A stretch of 64,000 bases of DNA from assembly GCF_035920345.1 (NCBI RefSeq), contig NZ_CP109149.1:3410001-3474000 (forward strand), in the 5' to 3' direction. The position numbers were made by a program, and so were the translations under genes. This DNA comes from Nocardia vinacea. Lineage in GTDB: Bacteria; Actinomycetota; Actinomycetes; Mycobacteriales; Mycobacteriaceae. The notes beneath the pieces are model-generated. The model was given only the letters and a program-made list of their open reading frames with translations, had not been told where the DNA came from and did no database searches. Shown in pieces: positions 33,609 to 43,032 of this stretch; within the stretch, counting starts at the first letter, position 1; the number at the start of each line of letters is the position of its first letter.

Positions 33609-33871
33609 CGCCGGCCCGGGACCTCGGGGTAGGCAACCAGAAAGACACCCGCGCCTCCATCACGCTGGCACCGCCACGCCGATCCCGAGCTGGACGAGCG
33701 ATCTGTAGGCAAACATCGAGAGCGCCCTGCCATGAGCGCATTGCAGACGATTAGGTGCGCGCGGCCGTCGGGGTACAGGCCGGTGCGCCCAGCATCGATG
33801 CGGTTCGGGGGTCGATATTGTCGCTACGGCGGCCATGCGGCGGCCGAGGGCGGTGGTGGTCGGCGCTGGAT

Positions 33872-35149
33872 TCAGGGGTGGCGACGGATGCCTGCGGACA
33901 TCAGGGCCGCGGCGGCGCAGAGGGCGCCGGCGATGTACCAGGCGAGGTTGTAGGAGCCTTGGACGTCGCGGATGACGCCGGCGCCGGTGGCGGCTATGGC
34001 GGAGCCGATCTGGTGGGAGGCGAAGACCCAGCCGAAAGCGACGGGGCCGTCGGCGCCGAAGAGTTCGCGGCAGAGCATCACCGTGGGCGGGACGGTGGCG
34101 ATCCAGTCCAGGCCGTAGAAGATGATGAACACCCACATGCTCGGCTGCGTGTCCGGCGCGAACAGCGACGGCAGGATCAGCAGCGACAGTCCGCGCAGCG
34201 TGTAGTAGCCGACCAGCAGGTAGCGGGGGTCGGCGCGGTCGGTGAGCCAGCCGGAGAAGATGGTGCCCGCAACATCGAAGATGCCGACCAGTGCCAGCAG
34301 ACCGGCGGCGGTGGTCGGCGGCATGCCGTGATCGTGTGCGGCACTGACGAAGTGGGTGCCGACCAGGCCGTTGGTCGATGCGCCACAGATCGCGAATCCG
34401 CCTGCGAGCAGCCAGAATCCGGGACTGCGTGCGATCGTGGTCAAGACCGTCAGCGCACGGGTCGCACCGCCGGTCGCCTGCACGCGCAGTCCAACTGTGC
34501 TACCGGGTTCGGCACCGTACGCGGAAACGCCTGCGTCACTGGGGAAGTCGCGGATGAACAGCAGGACCAGCGGCACCACCGCCAGTGCGACAATCGCGAC
34601 GATCAGCGAGGGCACCCGCCAACCGTGCTCATGCGCCACCGCAGACACCACCGGCAGGAAGATCAGCTGCCCGGTCGCACCCGCCGCGGTGAGCACGCCG
34701 GTCACCAGCCCGCGCTGACGCACAAACCAGCGACCGGTGATCGTCGCCACGAACGGCATGGACATCGATCCGACACCGACTCCGACCAAGAGCCCCCAGG
34801 TCGCCACCAAATGCCAAGGCTGGGTCATGAATACGGTGAGCCCGCTACCCGCCGCGACCAGCACCAGCGCGCATGCCACCACCCGGCGAATACCGAATCG
34901 GTCCATCAGCGCCGCCGCGAACGGCGAAATCAGCCCGTACAGCAGCAGATTCAGCGAGACCGCGGCACCGATGGTGCCATGGGACCAGCCGAACTCCTCG
35001 TGCAGCGGATCCAGCAGCACACTCGGCACCGACCGGAACGCCGCCGCTCCCAACAGCGCGATGAATCCCACACCGGCGACGATCCAGGCGGGGTGCAGCC
35101 GCCTCGGCACGGAATCGACAGGTACCGGAGGCGTCTGCAGTTCAGTCAC
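33872..35149 (-). CDS. Major facilitator superfamily transporter
   Basis: 425-residue MFS permease with about 12 hydrophobic helices; the first cytoplasmic loop signature is visible in ALMDRFGIRRVVACALVLVA and GRWFVRQRGLVTGVLTAAGA marks the second. Pattern is that of the monocarboxylate-transporter/oxalate-formate antiporter-like MFS. GTG 35149 (VTELQTPPVPVD) is preferred over the longer open frame to 35200. No adjacent catabolic genes identify a substrate. Confidence 0.88.
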   Translation of the reverse strand: MTELQTPPVPVDSVPRRLHPAWIVAGVGFIALLGAAAFRSVPSVLLDPLHEEFGWSHGTIGAAVSLNLLLYGLISPFAAALMDRFGIRRVVACALVLVAAGSGLTVFMTQPWHLVATWGLLVGVGVGSMSMPFVATITGRWFVRQRGLVTGVLTAAGATGQLIFLPVVSAVAHEHGWRVPSLIVAIVALAVVPLVLLFIRDFPSDAGVSAYGAEPGSTVGLRVQATGGATRALTVLTTIARSPGFWLLAGGFAICGASTNGLVGTHFVSAAHDHGMPPTTAAGLLALVGIFDVAGTIFSGWLTDRADPRYLLVGYYTLRGLSLLILPSLFAPDTQPSMWVFIIFYGLDWIATVPPTVMLCRELFGADGPVAFGWVFASHQIGSAIAATGAGVIRDVQGSYNLAWYIAGALCAAAALMSAGIRRHP

Positions 35150-35424
35150 CCGCTGAGCGTGCCGGAATTTCGCCCATCGAACGAGTGGCCGGAATGCCAT
35201 AAACCGCCAAGATCGTGCCAGTTACGGCCGATCCGAAACCGGCTCGACAGCATCGCGGGCGACACCTACTGTGTGGCGGGGGTAAGCGACGGGAACTCTC
35301 TCAGCGCCAGTGATGTGCGACACATCCGCGCCAACCGGGCGCGGGCGCCGCCGAATCGCCGGAAAATGCGACAACTGTATGCCGGCTGCGGCGCGGGGAC
35401 TCCCGCCAGGAAACAGGAGAAAGC

Positions 35425-36165
35425 ATGATTCGGTGGGTCTGGGCCTTCCTCGACCGCCCGACGCAACGTTTCGACGAATGCGCGACATTCTGGTCGACGA
35501 TCACCGACACCCAACTCTCGCCGCGACGCGGCGAGAACGACGAATTCCTCACGCTCCTACCTGATCCCGCACTGTTCGCCGATGCGGGCGTCAAGATGCA
35601 GGCGGTGACCGGACTCGGCCGGGTACACCTCGATTTCGACGTCGACGATGTCACCGCCGCGGTCCGCGTCGCACTCGACCTCGACGCCGAACTGGTCGCC
35701 AACCACAAGAGCTACGCCGTGCTGCGCTCACCGGGCGGTCAGATCTTCTGCTTCACCCCCAGCGTCCGCGCGAAGGGCACTCCCGCCCCGGCCGTCCGCG
35801 CCCCGGACGGCACTTTCACCCGCCTCGACCAGGTCTGCCTCGATATCGGCCCGACCGACCACGCCGCCGAATCCCGCTTCTGGACCACTCTCACCAACTG
35901 GGACCTCACCCAGGGCCGCCTGCCCGAATTCGCCCGGCTGCGCGCGAAAGCACCGATGCCTGTACAGCTGCTGCTGCAGCGCCTCGGCGAGGACCGACCC
36001 GCCGGCGCGCACATCGACCTCGCCTCCGCGGATATCGACGCCACCGCCGCCTGGCACAAGTCCCTCGGCGCGACACTGGTCGAGCGCCATGAGCAATGGA
36101 TCGTCATGTCCGATCCGGCCGACGCGCCCTACTGCATTACCGGCCGCGACCCGAACGGCGTCTGA
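35425..36165 (+). CDS. VOC-family (glyoxalase-like) protein
   Basis: 246-residue vicinal-oxygen-chelate protein with two consecutive domains (about 1-115 and 130-240). The first shows FDECATFWSTITDT and GLGRVHLDFDVDD, the second LDQVCLDIGPTDHAAESRFW and GAHIDLASADIDATAAWHKS. Actinobacterial duplicates of this kind are often annotated as glyoxalase/bleomycin-resistance-like with unknown substrate. ATG 35425 with AGGAGAAA upstream. It stands alone. Confidence 0.85.
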   Translation: MIRWVWAFLDRPTQRFDECATFWSTITDTQLSPRRGENDEFLTLLPDPALFADAGVKMQAVTGLGRVHLDFDVDDVTAAVRVALDLDAELVANHKSYAVLRSPGGQIFCFTPSVRAKGTPAPAVRAPDGTFTRLDQVCLDIGPTDHAAESRFWTTLTNWDLTQGRLPEFARLRAKAPMPVQLLLQRLGEDRPAGAHIDLASADIDATAAWHKSLGATLVERHEQWIVMSDPADAPYCITGRDPNGV

Positions 36166-36237
36166 GATCGCACGCTGTCCAAGTGACACGACGAGCACGT
36201 TTCGGTTGCCGGCGTGTCGCGGTGGCAGAGTACCGGT

Positions 36238-37755
36238 GTGCCTACCAATCAGACGACCACCGGATCGCTGCTCACCGCGCTGTGCCCCGATCTGCGGGCC
36301 GCGCTGACCCGCGTCGGCTACGACGCCGACACGCTGCTGGAAGTGCTCGGCGCCGACGCGCACGCCGCACTGGGCCGGTCCGAACCGGTACCGGTGCGTC
36401 GCGCCGCTCGCCGAGCGGGCGCACTCGGAACCCTGATCCGCCTGTTGCTGCTCGGTGACGCACTGCCCGAACGCGAGGTCGCGGCCGCACTGGCACCGGT
36501 GGAGATCGACCGCGCGGTAGCCGCCGGCCTGCTCGCCCGCGACGGCGACGATGTGCGCGCGGCCCTGGACCTGCGTCCGCTCGACGCGGGCGAGGGCACC
36601 CGCTGGATCCTGTCCGACCTCGACGATTCGATGTTCCGGCGCACCCTGACCGAGGATCACGTGCTCGGCGTCGGCCATGCCTCCCTGTCGCTGTTGCGCG
36701 CCACCCCCACCCGCCGCGTTGGTTCGGTCCTGGACCTGGGCACCGGCTGTGGTGTCCAGGCCGTCCACGCCGCCGCGTACGCGAATCGGGTGACCGCGAC
36801 CGACGTGAACCCGCGCGCCCTGTGGCTGGCCGAGGCGACGGCCGCACTCAACGGACTCGATATCGAACTTCTGGCCGGTTCCTGGTTCGAGCCGGTGGCC
36901 GGTCGCCGCTTCGACCAGGTGGTGGCCAATCCGCCGTTCGTCGTCGGCCCCGCCCGCATCGAACACACCTACCGCGACTCCGGCCTCGCCCTCGACGGCG
37001 CAAGCGAATTGGTGATCTCGCAAGCACCCGCCCTGCTCGCCCCCGGTGGCACCGCCGCGATGCTGGCGGCGTGGGTGCATGTGGACGGCGAGGACTGGCG
37101 CCAACGCGTCTCGTCCTGGCTGCCCGCGCACGGCGTCGATGCCTGGGTAGTCCAACGCGATGTCGCCGATCCGGCCCTCTATGTCGGAACATGGCTGCGT
37201 GACGCGGGTTTGGATCCGCGCGACCCGGCCGCACAGGAGCGCGCCGAACAGTGGCTCGACGCCTTCACCGCCGCCGGTGTCGAGGGCATCGGCTTCGACT
37301 TCGTCTACCTGCACGCCATCGACGGTCCGACCGAACTGCTCGCCGAGGACCTGACGCACGGCTTCGACGATCCGCTCGGCGCCGAGGCCACCGCGTATTT
37401 CGCGCGCGCGGCCTGGTTGCGCCGCGCCGCCGCCGAGGAAAATCTCGCCTGGTCAACACGTTTCGTGGTCGATCCGGCAACCGCGCTGGAGCGGGTCTAT
37501 CTGCACAGCGAATTAGGTTGGGAGCAGCAGGTCGCGCGGCTACACCGCGGCGACGGTCCGCGCTGGCAGCACGAGGTGGATGAGTCCACCATCGCACTCG
37601 TCGCGGGAATGCGCGCCGAGGGTTTGCCGTTACAAGAGCTGATAGAACTGCTCGCGCTCGCCGACGGATCGGGCGAAGTGACCGAGGAGTTCGCAGCCGA
37701 CGCATTATCCGTGGTGGCCGGATTGGTTCGCCACGGTTTGGTGCGGCCTGTGTAA
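36238..37755 (+). CDS. Class I methyltransferase with NPPF motif (DUF7059-like N-terminus)
   Basis: 505-residue SAM-dependent methyltransferase. N-terminal helical region (LCPDLRAALTRVGYDADTLL) of the actinobacterial DUF7059 type; catalytic core with motif I VLDLGTGCGVQAVHAAAYA and motif IV VVANPPFVV, the N-P-P-F signature of enzymes that methylate amide or amino nitrogens such as PrmC/RsmC; long C-terminal extension. Target unknown. GTG 36238 is preceded by CAGAGT with six bases between, suggesting leaderless translation; the open frame extends 24 bases further upstream. Confidence 0.85.
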   Translation: MPTNQTTTGSLLTALCPDLRAALTRVGYDADTLLEVLGADAHAALGRSEPVPVRRAARRAGALGTLIRLLLLGDALPEREVAAALAPVEIDRAVAAGLLARDGDDVRAALDLRPLDAGEGTRWILSDLDDSMFRRTLTEDHVLGVGHASLSLLRATPTRRVGSVLDLGTGCGVQAVHAAAYANRVTATDVNPRALWLAEATAALNGLDIELLAGSWFEPVAGRRFDQVVANPPFVVGPARIEHTYRDSGLALDGASELVISQAPALLAPGGTAAMLAAWVHVDGEDWRQRVSSWLPAHGVDAWVVQRDVADPALYVGTWLRDAGLDPRDPAAQERAEQWLDAFTAAGVEGIGFDFVYLHAIDGPTELLAEDLTHGFDDPLGAEATAYFARAAWLRRAAAEENLAWSTRFVVDPATALERVYLHSELGWEQQVARLHRGDGPRWQHEVDESTIALVAGMRAEGLPLQELIELLALADGSGEVTEEFAADALSVVAGLVRHGLVRPV

Positions 37756-37888
37756 CGAAGCGGCAACCGCTCGCATCCCATCGGACGCTTCGCGCACGGG
37801 CTCTTCCGACAGGGTGGGGTTCTCAGGAACTTCTCAGACGCGAGTGATGGAAACCGCAGTTCAGAGCGGTTTATCGGAGCAGTAGCGG

Positions 37889-37915
37889 GGAACTTTCTAC
37901 TTGTCGGGTCCGTTA
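37889..37915 (+). promoter_or_regulatory. SigE/SigH-type stress promoter of sigB
   Basis: GGGAAC at 37889-37894 and CGTT at 37912-37915 are separated by 17 bases, matching the -35/-10 pattern used by mycobacterial SigE and SigH, which are known to transcribe sigB. The start codon lies about 30 bases downstream. Confidence 0.78.
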
Positions 37916-37949
37916 TTCGGAGTGAGACACCACCGACAGGAGGCAAGTC

Positions 37950-38918
37950 ATGACAAGCCCCGCCACCACTCGTGTGCGCACCAGCGATTCGGACCTCGAC
38001 GCCCAGAGCCCTGCCGCCGACCTGGTACGTGTGTACCTGAACGGGATCGGCCGTACCGCACTGCTCACGGCAGCCGACGAGGTCGAGCTGGCCAGGCGTA
38101 TCGAGGCGGGCCTCTATGCGCAGCATCTGCTGGAGACCGGCAAACGACTGTCGGCCACCCGCAAACGCGATTTGGCCGCCATCGTTCGCGAAGGCCAGGC
38201 CGCGCGCTCGCATCTGCTCGAAGCCAACCTCCGGCTCGTGGTCTCCCTCGCCAAGCGCTACACCGGCCGCGGTATGCCGCTGCTGGACCTGATCCAGGAG
38301 GGCAACCTCGGCCTGATCAGGGCAATGGAGAAGTTCGACTACGCCAAGGGATTCAAGTTCTCCACCTATGCCACGTGGTGGATTCGTCAGGCCATCACCC
38401 GCGGTATGGCCGATCAGAGCCGCACTATCCGCCTCCCCGTGCATCTGGTCGAGCAGGTCAACAAGCTGGCCAGGATCAAGCGGGAACTGCATCAGCAGCT
38501 CGGTCGCGAGGCCACCGATGCCGAACTCGCCAACGAGTCCGGCATTCCGGTCGACAAGATCTCTGATCTGCTCGACCACAGCCGCGACCCGGTAAGCCTG
38601 GATATGCCGGTCGGCAATGACGAAGAGGCCCCGCTGGGCGACTTCATCGAGGACTCCGAGGCCACCTCGGCCGAATCCGCCGTGATCGCCGGGCTCCTGC
38701 ACCACGATGTGCGCAGCGTGCTCGCCACCCTGGACGAGCGCGAACAGCAGGTCATCCGGTTGCGCTTCGGCCTGGACGACGGCCAGCCGCGCACCCTCGA
38801 TCAGATCGGCAAGCTCTTCGGGCTCTCCCGCGAGCGTGTTCGTCAGATCGAGCGTGAGGTCATGTCGAAGCTGCGCAAGGGAGAGCGGGCCGACCGCCTG
38901 CGCGCCTACGCCAGCTGA
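37950..38918 (+). CDS. sigB: Non-essential principal-like sigma factor SigB
   Basis: 322-residue group 2 sigma-70 factor. It lacks the long Lys/acidic N-terminus of SigA but keeps region 1.2 ([20 protein letters not shown]), region 2 ([40 protein letters not shown]), region 3 and region 4 ([20 protein letters not shown]). ATG start with AGGAGG seven bases upstream. In mycobacteria SigB serves general stress and stationary phase. A stress-type promoter lies directly upstream. Confidence 0.96.
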   Translation: MTSPATTRVRTSDSDLDAQSPAADLVRVYLNGIGRTALLTAADEVELARRIEAGLYAQHLLETGKRLSATRKRDLAAIVREGQAARSHLLEANLRLVVSLAKRYTGRGMPLLDLIQEGNLGLIRAMEKFDYAKGFKFSTYATWWIRQAITRGMADQSRTIRLPVHLVEQVNKLARIKRELHQQLGREATDAELANESGIPVDKISDLLDHSRDPVSLDMPVGNDEEAPLGDFIEDSEATSAESAVIAGLLHHDVRSVLATLDEREQQVIRLRFGLDDGQPRTLDQIGKLFGLSRERVRQIEREVMSKLRKGERADRLRAYAS

Positions 38919-38932
38919 TTCCCGCAATAACT

Positions 38933-38953
38933 CGTGCCGGTGATCCCGGCACG
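38933..38953 (+). terminator. Short GC hairpin after sigB
   Basis: CGTGCCGG and CCGGCACG form an 8-bp stem around a 5-base loop, 14 bases after the sigB stop. No T run, as is common for actinobacterial terminators. Confidence 0.5.
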
Positions 38954-39090
38954 TGCCCATGGCGCCGGACTACTCCGAGGTAGGTTCCGGCGTCCGACTT
39001 GGTGACCCTCGACGGTCACCTCGAAACGCCGACCGGTGACCGCGCGTCCCGCCCCCTCCGGGTTCGCGCGAGCCGGTCGGCGAACCCCAT

Positions 39091-39235
39091 TCAATCCCCG
39101 CCGAGTCCGTCGTCGACCGCGACGTTCTCTGGTTTCAGTTCGAGTGCGGAATTCTCGGCCTGCAGATCGAGCAGGATCGCGAAATTCTCCTGCACTCGGC
39201 CGCTGCCGACGCATCTGCACGCCACGGCGGCCAGG
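39091..39235 (-). pseudogene. Possible remnant of a divergent gene (C-terminal piece)
   Basis: The minus strand reads as protein-like sequence ending VQENFAILLDLQAENSALEL, KPENVAVDDGLGGD and a stop at 39091. The same frame continues upstream to a stop near 39305 without a convincing start codon; GTG 39235 would give 47 residues. I do not recognise the family. It could be the tail of a gene once divergent from the LacI regulator. Confidence 0.25.
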
Positions 39236-39317
39236 GTGCCCCAGGCGCTGAATCCGGCGCTTGGAGCGGGGATGACGCGAAGTGGGGTCGGTGCGGCGGC
39301 CGCTTAGTATTTCTGCA

Positions 39318-39870
39318 ATGCAGGGACCCACACTCCGGGATGTGGCCAAAGCGGCCGGTGTGCACACTGCCACGGCTTCGCGCGCCTTGAACCCGAACGC
39401 CCGCGCCTTGGTGAATCCGGAGACGGCGCGGCGGGTGCTGCGGGCGGCCGAAACGCTCGGCTATCGACCGAATCCGATTGCCAGAAGTCTGAAGACCGCG
39501 AAGTACCCTCATCGTCAATACCGACGACCGGCCCGAACGCGAGCGGGCGCAGATCACCTCGCTGCGCTCGCGCCAGGCCGAAGGTCTGATCATTGCCACC
39601 GCGCTGCTGAAACATCCGCTGCTGCAACAGTTGCACGAGCAGCGCGTGCCGATGGTGCTGGTCACCGCCGCACCGAGGAACTCGCCGGCGGATCCGTCGC
39701 CGCCGATGACGCGGCGGGCATCGGGCTCGCCGTCAAGCATCTCGTCGAGCTGGGCCACCGCCGGATCCTGCACCTCGCAGGCCCGCAGACCAACTCCACC
39801 GGTGTCGAGCGTCTGCGCGCCTTCCGCACCGCCGCTCGCGAACACGAGGCTCTTCGAGCCACCTGCTCAA
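39318..39870 (+). pseudogene. Decayed LacI-family repressor gene
   Basis: Intact start and DNA-binding domain (TLRDVAKAAGVHTATASRAL, ETARRVLRAAETLGYRPNPI, ARSLKTAK), then a break at about 39504. The next piece, LIVNTDDRPERERAQITSLR and VPMVLV, is in the +1 frame, and the segment normally holding the first core strand (V-x-x-P-D-x-x-NP-F) is missing. A second indel near 39665 returns to the original frame (TEELAGGSVAADDAAGIGLA, VELGHRRILHLAGPQTNSTG). After about 39870 homology is lost. It cannot encode a normal repressor; a DNA-binding fragment is possible. TAGTAT seven bases before the ATG looks like a surviving promoter. Confidence 0.85.
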
Positions 39871-40263
39871 CCCCGCCGCTGACCGGTGCGCCCGCGACGG
39901 TGCTGGTGCTGATGCCCCCGGGGACCGCCGCGATCCCTACGCACCGCGCACCACCGACCGAACCGGTCCGTGCGCTACCCGGTCGGCGATTCGCATCAGC
40001 CGACGCGAGACCGCGCGCCGATGAGTGCAGCCGGTCACCGCCGCGCTGACCGGCCAACACCAGCAACTCGCACAGCTCCGCGATTACGTCGACTAGCGCC
40101 GATGCTCTCGGGCGCGGCCCGTACACTGCTCACGATTGATCTGGCTCATGCGCTGCCCGGCGGCGATTCGCACCTGACGCGGGACTGCGCGCGAGTGCAG
40201 CAGATTGGTGCGTTGAGCGGCTCGGGGGTCGTACGGCCCGGGGCGGCGGCGAGCTGCGAGAGC
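39871..40263. other. Non-coding stretch with gene debris
   Basis: No intact gene. A plus-strand piece ending VTAALTGQHQQLAQLRDYVD and a stop at 40096 looks like a genuine C-terminus without its gene. The rest shows no recognisable domain in any frame. Confidence 0.4.
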
Positions 40264-43032
40264 TCAGCCGAGGCGGCGGGGGCCGGTGTCGAAGCGGCTG
40301 GGTTGGGGGCCGAAGCGGGCTCGGGCGTAGAGGATTGCGGCGGCGTTGGCGGAGGCGAGGACGGGGTCGAAGGATAGTTCGCGGATTTCGGGGAGGTCGT
40401 CGAATAGGGCCGAGACGCGTTGGACCAGTTCGACAAGCGCAGGTTTGTCGACGCGGGGGCTGGCGGGGGTGCCGGAGAGGAGTGGGGCGGCGCGAGGGGC
40501 GTCGATGAGGGCGGTCGCCTCGTCGGCGGTGAGTGGGAGGGCACGGTAGGCGCGGTCGCCGAGGAGTTCGATGATCATGCCGGACAGCCCGAATTCGATA
40601 ACCGAGCCGAAGGACGGGTCGTCCTGCACCCGCAGCACACAGCCGACGCCGGGGCTGGCCATCTTCTGGATGTGCACGGCGGGATCACCGCATAGTTCCG
40701 CCAGATGCGAATACGCCTGGCGCACAGCTTCAGACCGCCACAGGTCCAGCCGGACCCCACTGAGATCCGGTCGGCGCCGCCACATTTCGCCGGTCGCCTT
40801 GGCCGCGACCGGGTAGCCGAGTTCTTCGGCCGCCGCCACTGCCTCGTCGGCGCTGCGGACCTCGCGGAATTCGACGACGCGAATTCCATAGCAGTCCAAC
40901 AGGTCCACTGCTTCCAGATCGGTGAGCCAACGCCCGTCGGATTCGCGCATCCAGCCCGCGACCAGCCGCTCGGCCCGTTCCGCGTCGATGCCCGCCGGAC
41001 GCACCACGGTCGACACCGGTTTCGTGCGCCATTGCGCGTATCGGTGCGCCCTGGCCAGTGCCCGTGCGGCCCGCTCGGGATCCGGATAGGACGGTATCGA
41101 GCCGCGCACCGCCGTACCGCCCGGACCGCGCATGGCGAGTAGGTTCGGGATCCCTTGCTCAGCAACGAAAGTGGTGAGAATGGGTTTCGCCGCATCGGGC
41201 ACGGCCGCTGCGGCCTCGCGAATGGCATCGGCGAATCCGGCCATCCGCAGCGGCACCGGCGGCGCGAAAACCACGATAACCGCGTCGATCTCGTCCGAGC
41301 GCAGCGCGGCGACCACCGCGTCCAGATAGGCGCCGGGCGTCGCGTCGGGCCCCAGGTTCACCGGATCGCCGATCGACTCCTCGTCCACCACACGCTCGGT
41401 CGGGCGCGGTCGCCGAACATTGTCGAACGGCACCGCGGCTGGACGTCGGACCTCGAGACCCTCACCACGTGCGGCATCGACGGCCAGCCAGTTCAGCGCC
41501 GCGCTATTGCCGATTACGGCGACCCGAGGACCCGCAGGCAGCGGCTGATAGCCCAGCAGCGCCGCACAGTCGAACAGCTCCGAAATCGAGTCGACCTGAA
41601 CGATTCCCGACTGCGCGAACAGGTCCCGCACGATCGATCGGTCCATATCGCCGGTCGGCTGGGCCCGCGCGGCCAACCGCCCACTGCTCACCGCGACGAT
41701 CGGTTTACTCCGCGCGACCCGACGCGCGATCCGGGAAAATTTGCGCGGATTACCGAAGCTCTCCAGATACAGCAGGATCACATCGGTGGCGGAGTCGGTG
41801 TCCCAGTATTGCAGCAGGTCGTTGCCGGACACATCCGCGCGATTACCCGCCGAGACGAAGGTCGACAACCCGAGGTTGCGCGCGGCGGCCTCACCTAGGA
41901 TGGCCGCACCCAACGGCCCGGATTGACAGAAGAATCCGATGCGCCCGGGCCCAGGCAGTACCGAAGCCAGGGTCGCGTTCAACGAAACCGAGGCATCGGT
42001 ATTGGCGATGCCGAGCGCGCTCGGCCCGACCACCCGCATCCCGTGTCCACGTGCCGCGGCAACCAACTCGTGTTCGGCAGCCACACCGCCATCACCGGTC
42101 TCCCCGAAGCCCGCGGTGAGCACGACCAACCCCTTGACGCCCTTGGCCATACAGTCGTCCAGAACAGAGCTGATCGCCTCCGGAGGCACGGCAACCACCG
42201 CGAGATCCACCTCATCGGGAATATCGCGCACCGTTGGGTAAGCCCGTACCCCACGCACCGATCGCCGGTTCGGATTGACCGGGAACACCGGACCTTGGAA
42301 TACCCCAGAAAGCAGATTGGCCAAGATCACTCCGCCGACCCGGGCCGGGCCCACAGTGGCGCCGATCACCGCGACCGAACGCGGCGCGAGCAGATTGCCG
42401 ACACTGCGCGCCTCGGAGGCGCGTTCGCGCGAATCCCGCACCGAGAGCAGTGCCTCGGTGGGATCGATGGCGAATTCCAGATGCAGCACCGAACCGTCCC
42501 TGGCACGCTCCACCTGATAGCCCGCGTCACGGAATACGGTGACCATCACGGTGTTCTCGGCGAGCACTTCCGCGACGAACGTCTCGATCTTGTTCTCCGC
42601 GGCCGCACCCGCCAGATGTTCGAGCAGGATGGAACCGAGCCCGCGTCCCTGATGCTCGTCGGCCACCACGAATGCGACTTCGGCGGCGCGCGGTCCGGTG
42701 CGGTCGGTCAGCAGTTCGTAGCGGCCGACCGCGATGATTGCCTCACCCAGTACCAGCAGCAGTCCGACCCGGTCGTGGTGGTCGACGTGGGTGGAGCGGT
42801 ACAGATCCTTGGGCGAAATACGCGGGTACGGACCGAAGTAGCGCAGGTATCGGGAGCGATCCGACAGTGCTGTGTGGAACTCCTGCAGGCGCTCGGCGTC
42901 ATCGGGCGTGATCGGGCGCAGACGTACCACGCCACCGTCCGAGGCGAGTACATCGGCGAACCAGTGCTGTGGCGGTGGAGGCGGTACCGCGGGCGTACTC
43001 GAGGAATCCGGGACGGGCGGGTTCTCAGTCAC
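40264..43032 (-). CDS. Bifunctional GNAT acyltransferase / acyl-CoA synthetase (NDP-forming)-like protein, Pat-type
   Basis: 922-residue fusion. N-terminal GNAT domain (residues about 30-190; acetyl-CoA loop DEHQGRGLGSILLEHL), then CoA-binding Rossmann domain (VAVIGATVGPARVGGVILAN), succinyl-CoA-ligase-like domain (GRIGFFCQSGPLGAAILGEA) and ATP-grasp domain (YGIRVVEFREVRSADEAVAA, ELGYPVAAKATGEMW). This is the layout of Pat-type protein lysine acetyltransferases, in which the synthetase part is often regulatory. GTG 43032 lies inside the last codons of the deacetylase gene (8-base overlap), so the two are translationally coupled. Direct synthesis of acyl-CoA is an alternative role. Confidence 0.88.
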   Translation of the reverse strand: MTENPPVPDSSSTPAVPPPPPQHWFADVLASDGGVVRLRPITPDDAERLQEFHTALSDRSRYLRYFGPYPRISPKDLYRSTHVDHHDRVGLLLVLGEAIIAVGRYELLTDRTGPRAAEVAFVVADEHQGRGLGSILLEHLAGAAAENKIETFVAEVLAENTVMVTVFRDAGYQVERARDGSVLHLEFAIDPTEALLSVRDSRERASEARSVGNLLAPRSVAVIGATVGPARVGGVILANLLSGVFQGPVFPVNPNRRSVRGVRAYPTVRDIPDEVDLAVVAVPPEAISSVLDDCMAKGVKGLVVLTAGFGETGDGGVAAEHELVAAARGHGMRVVGPSALGIANTDASVSLNATLASVLPGPGRIGFFCQSGPLGAAILGEAAARNLGLSTFVSAGNRADVSGNDLLQYWDTDSATDVILLYLESFGNPRKFSRIARRVARSKPIVAVSSGRLAARAQPTGDMDRSIVRDLFAQSGIVQVDSISELFDCAALLGYQPLPAGPRVAVIGNSAALNWLAVDAARGEGLEVRRPAAVPFDNVRRPRPTERVVDEESIGDPVNLGPDATPGAYLDAVVAALRSDEIDAVIVVFAPPVPLRMAGFADAIREAAAAVPDAAKPILTTFVAEQGIPNLLAMRGPGGTAVRGSIPSYPDPERAARALARAHRYAQWRTKPVSTVVRPAGIDAERAERLVAGWMRESDGRWLTDLEAVDLLDCYGIRVVEFREVRSADEAVAAAEELGYPVAAKATGEMWRRRPDLSGVRLDLWRSEAVRQAYSHLAELCGDPAVHIQKMASPGVGCVLRVQDDPSFGSVIEFGLSGMIIELLGDRAYRALPLTADEATALIDAPRAAPLLSGTPASPRVDKPALVELVQRVSALFDDLPEIRELSFDPVLASANAAAILYARARFGPQPSRFDTGPRRLG

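Noticed and set aside
33755..35428. Plus-strand open frame of 557 codons
   Set aside because: Antisense to the MFS transporter; Arg/Gln/His-rich without hydrophobic structure.
35728..37359. Minus-strand open frame of 543 codons
   Set aside because: Antisense to the VOC and methyltransferase genes; no motif.
37497..38960. Minus-strand open frame of 487 codons opposite sigB
   Set aside because: Complement of sigB and of the methyltransferase end; similar in character to the frame opposite sigA because the genes are homologous.
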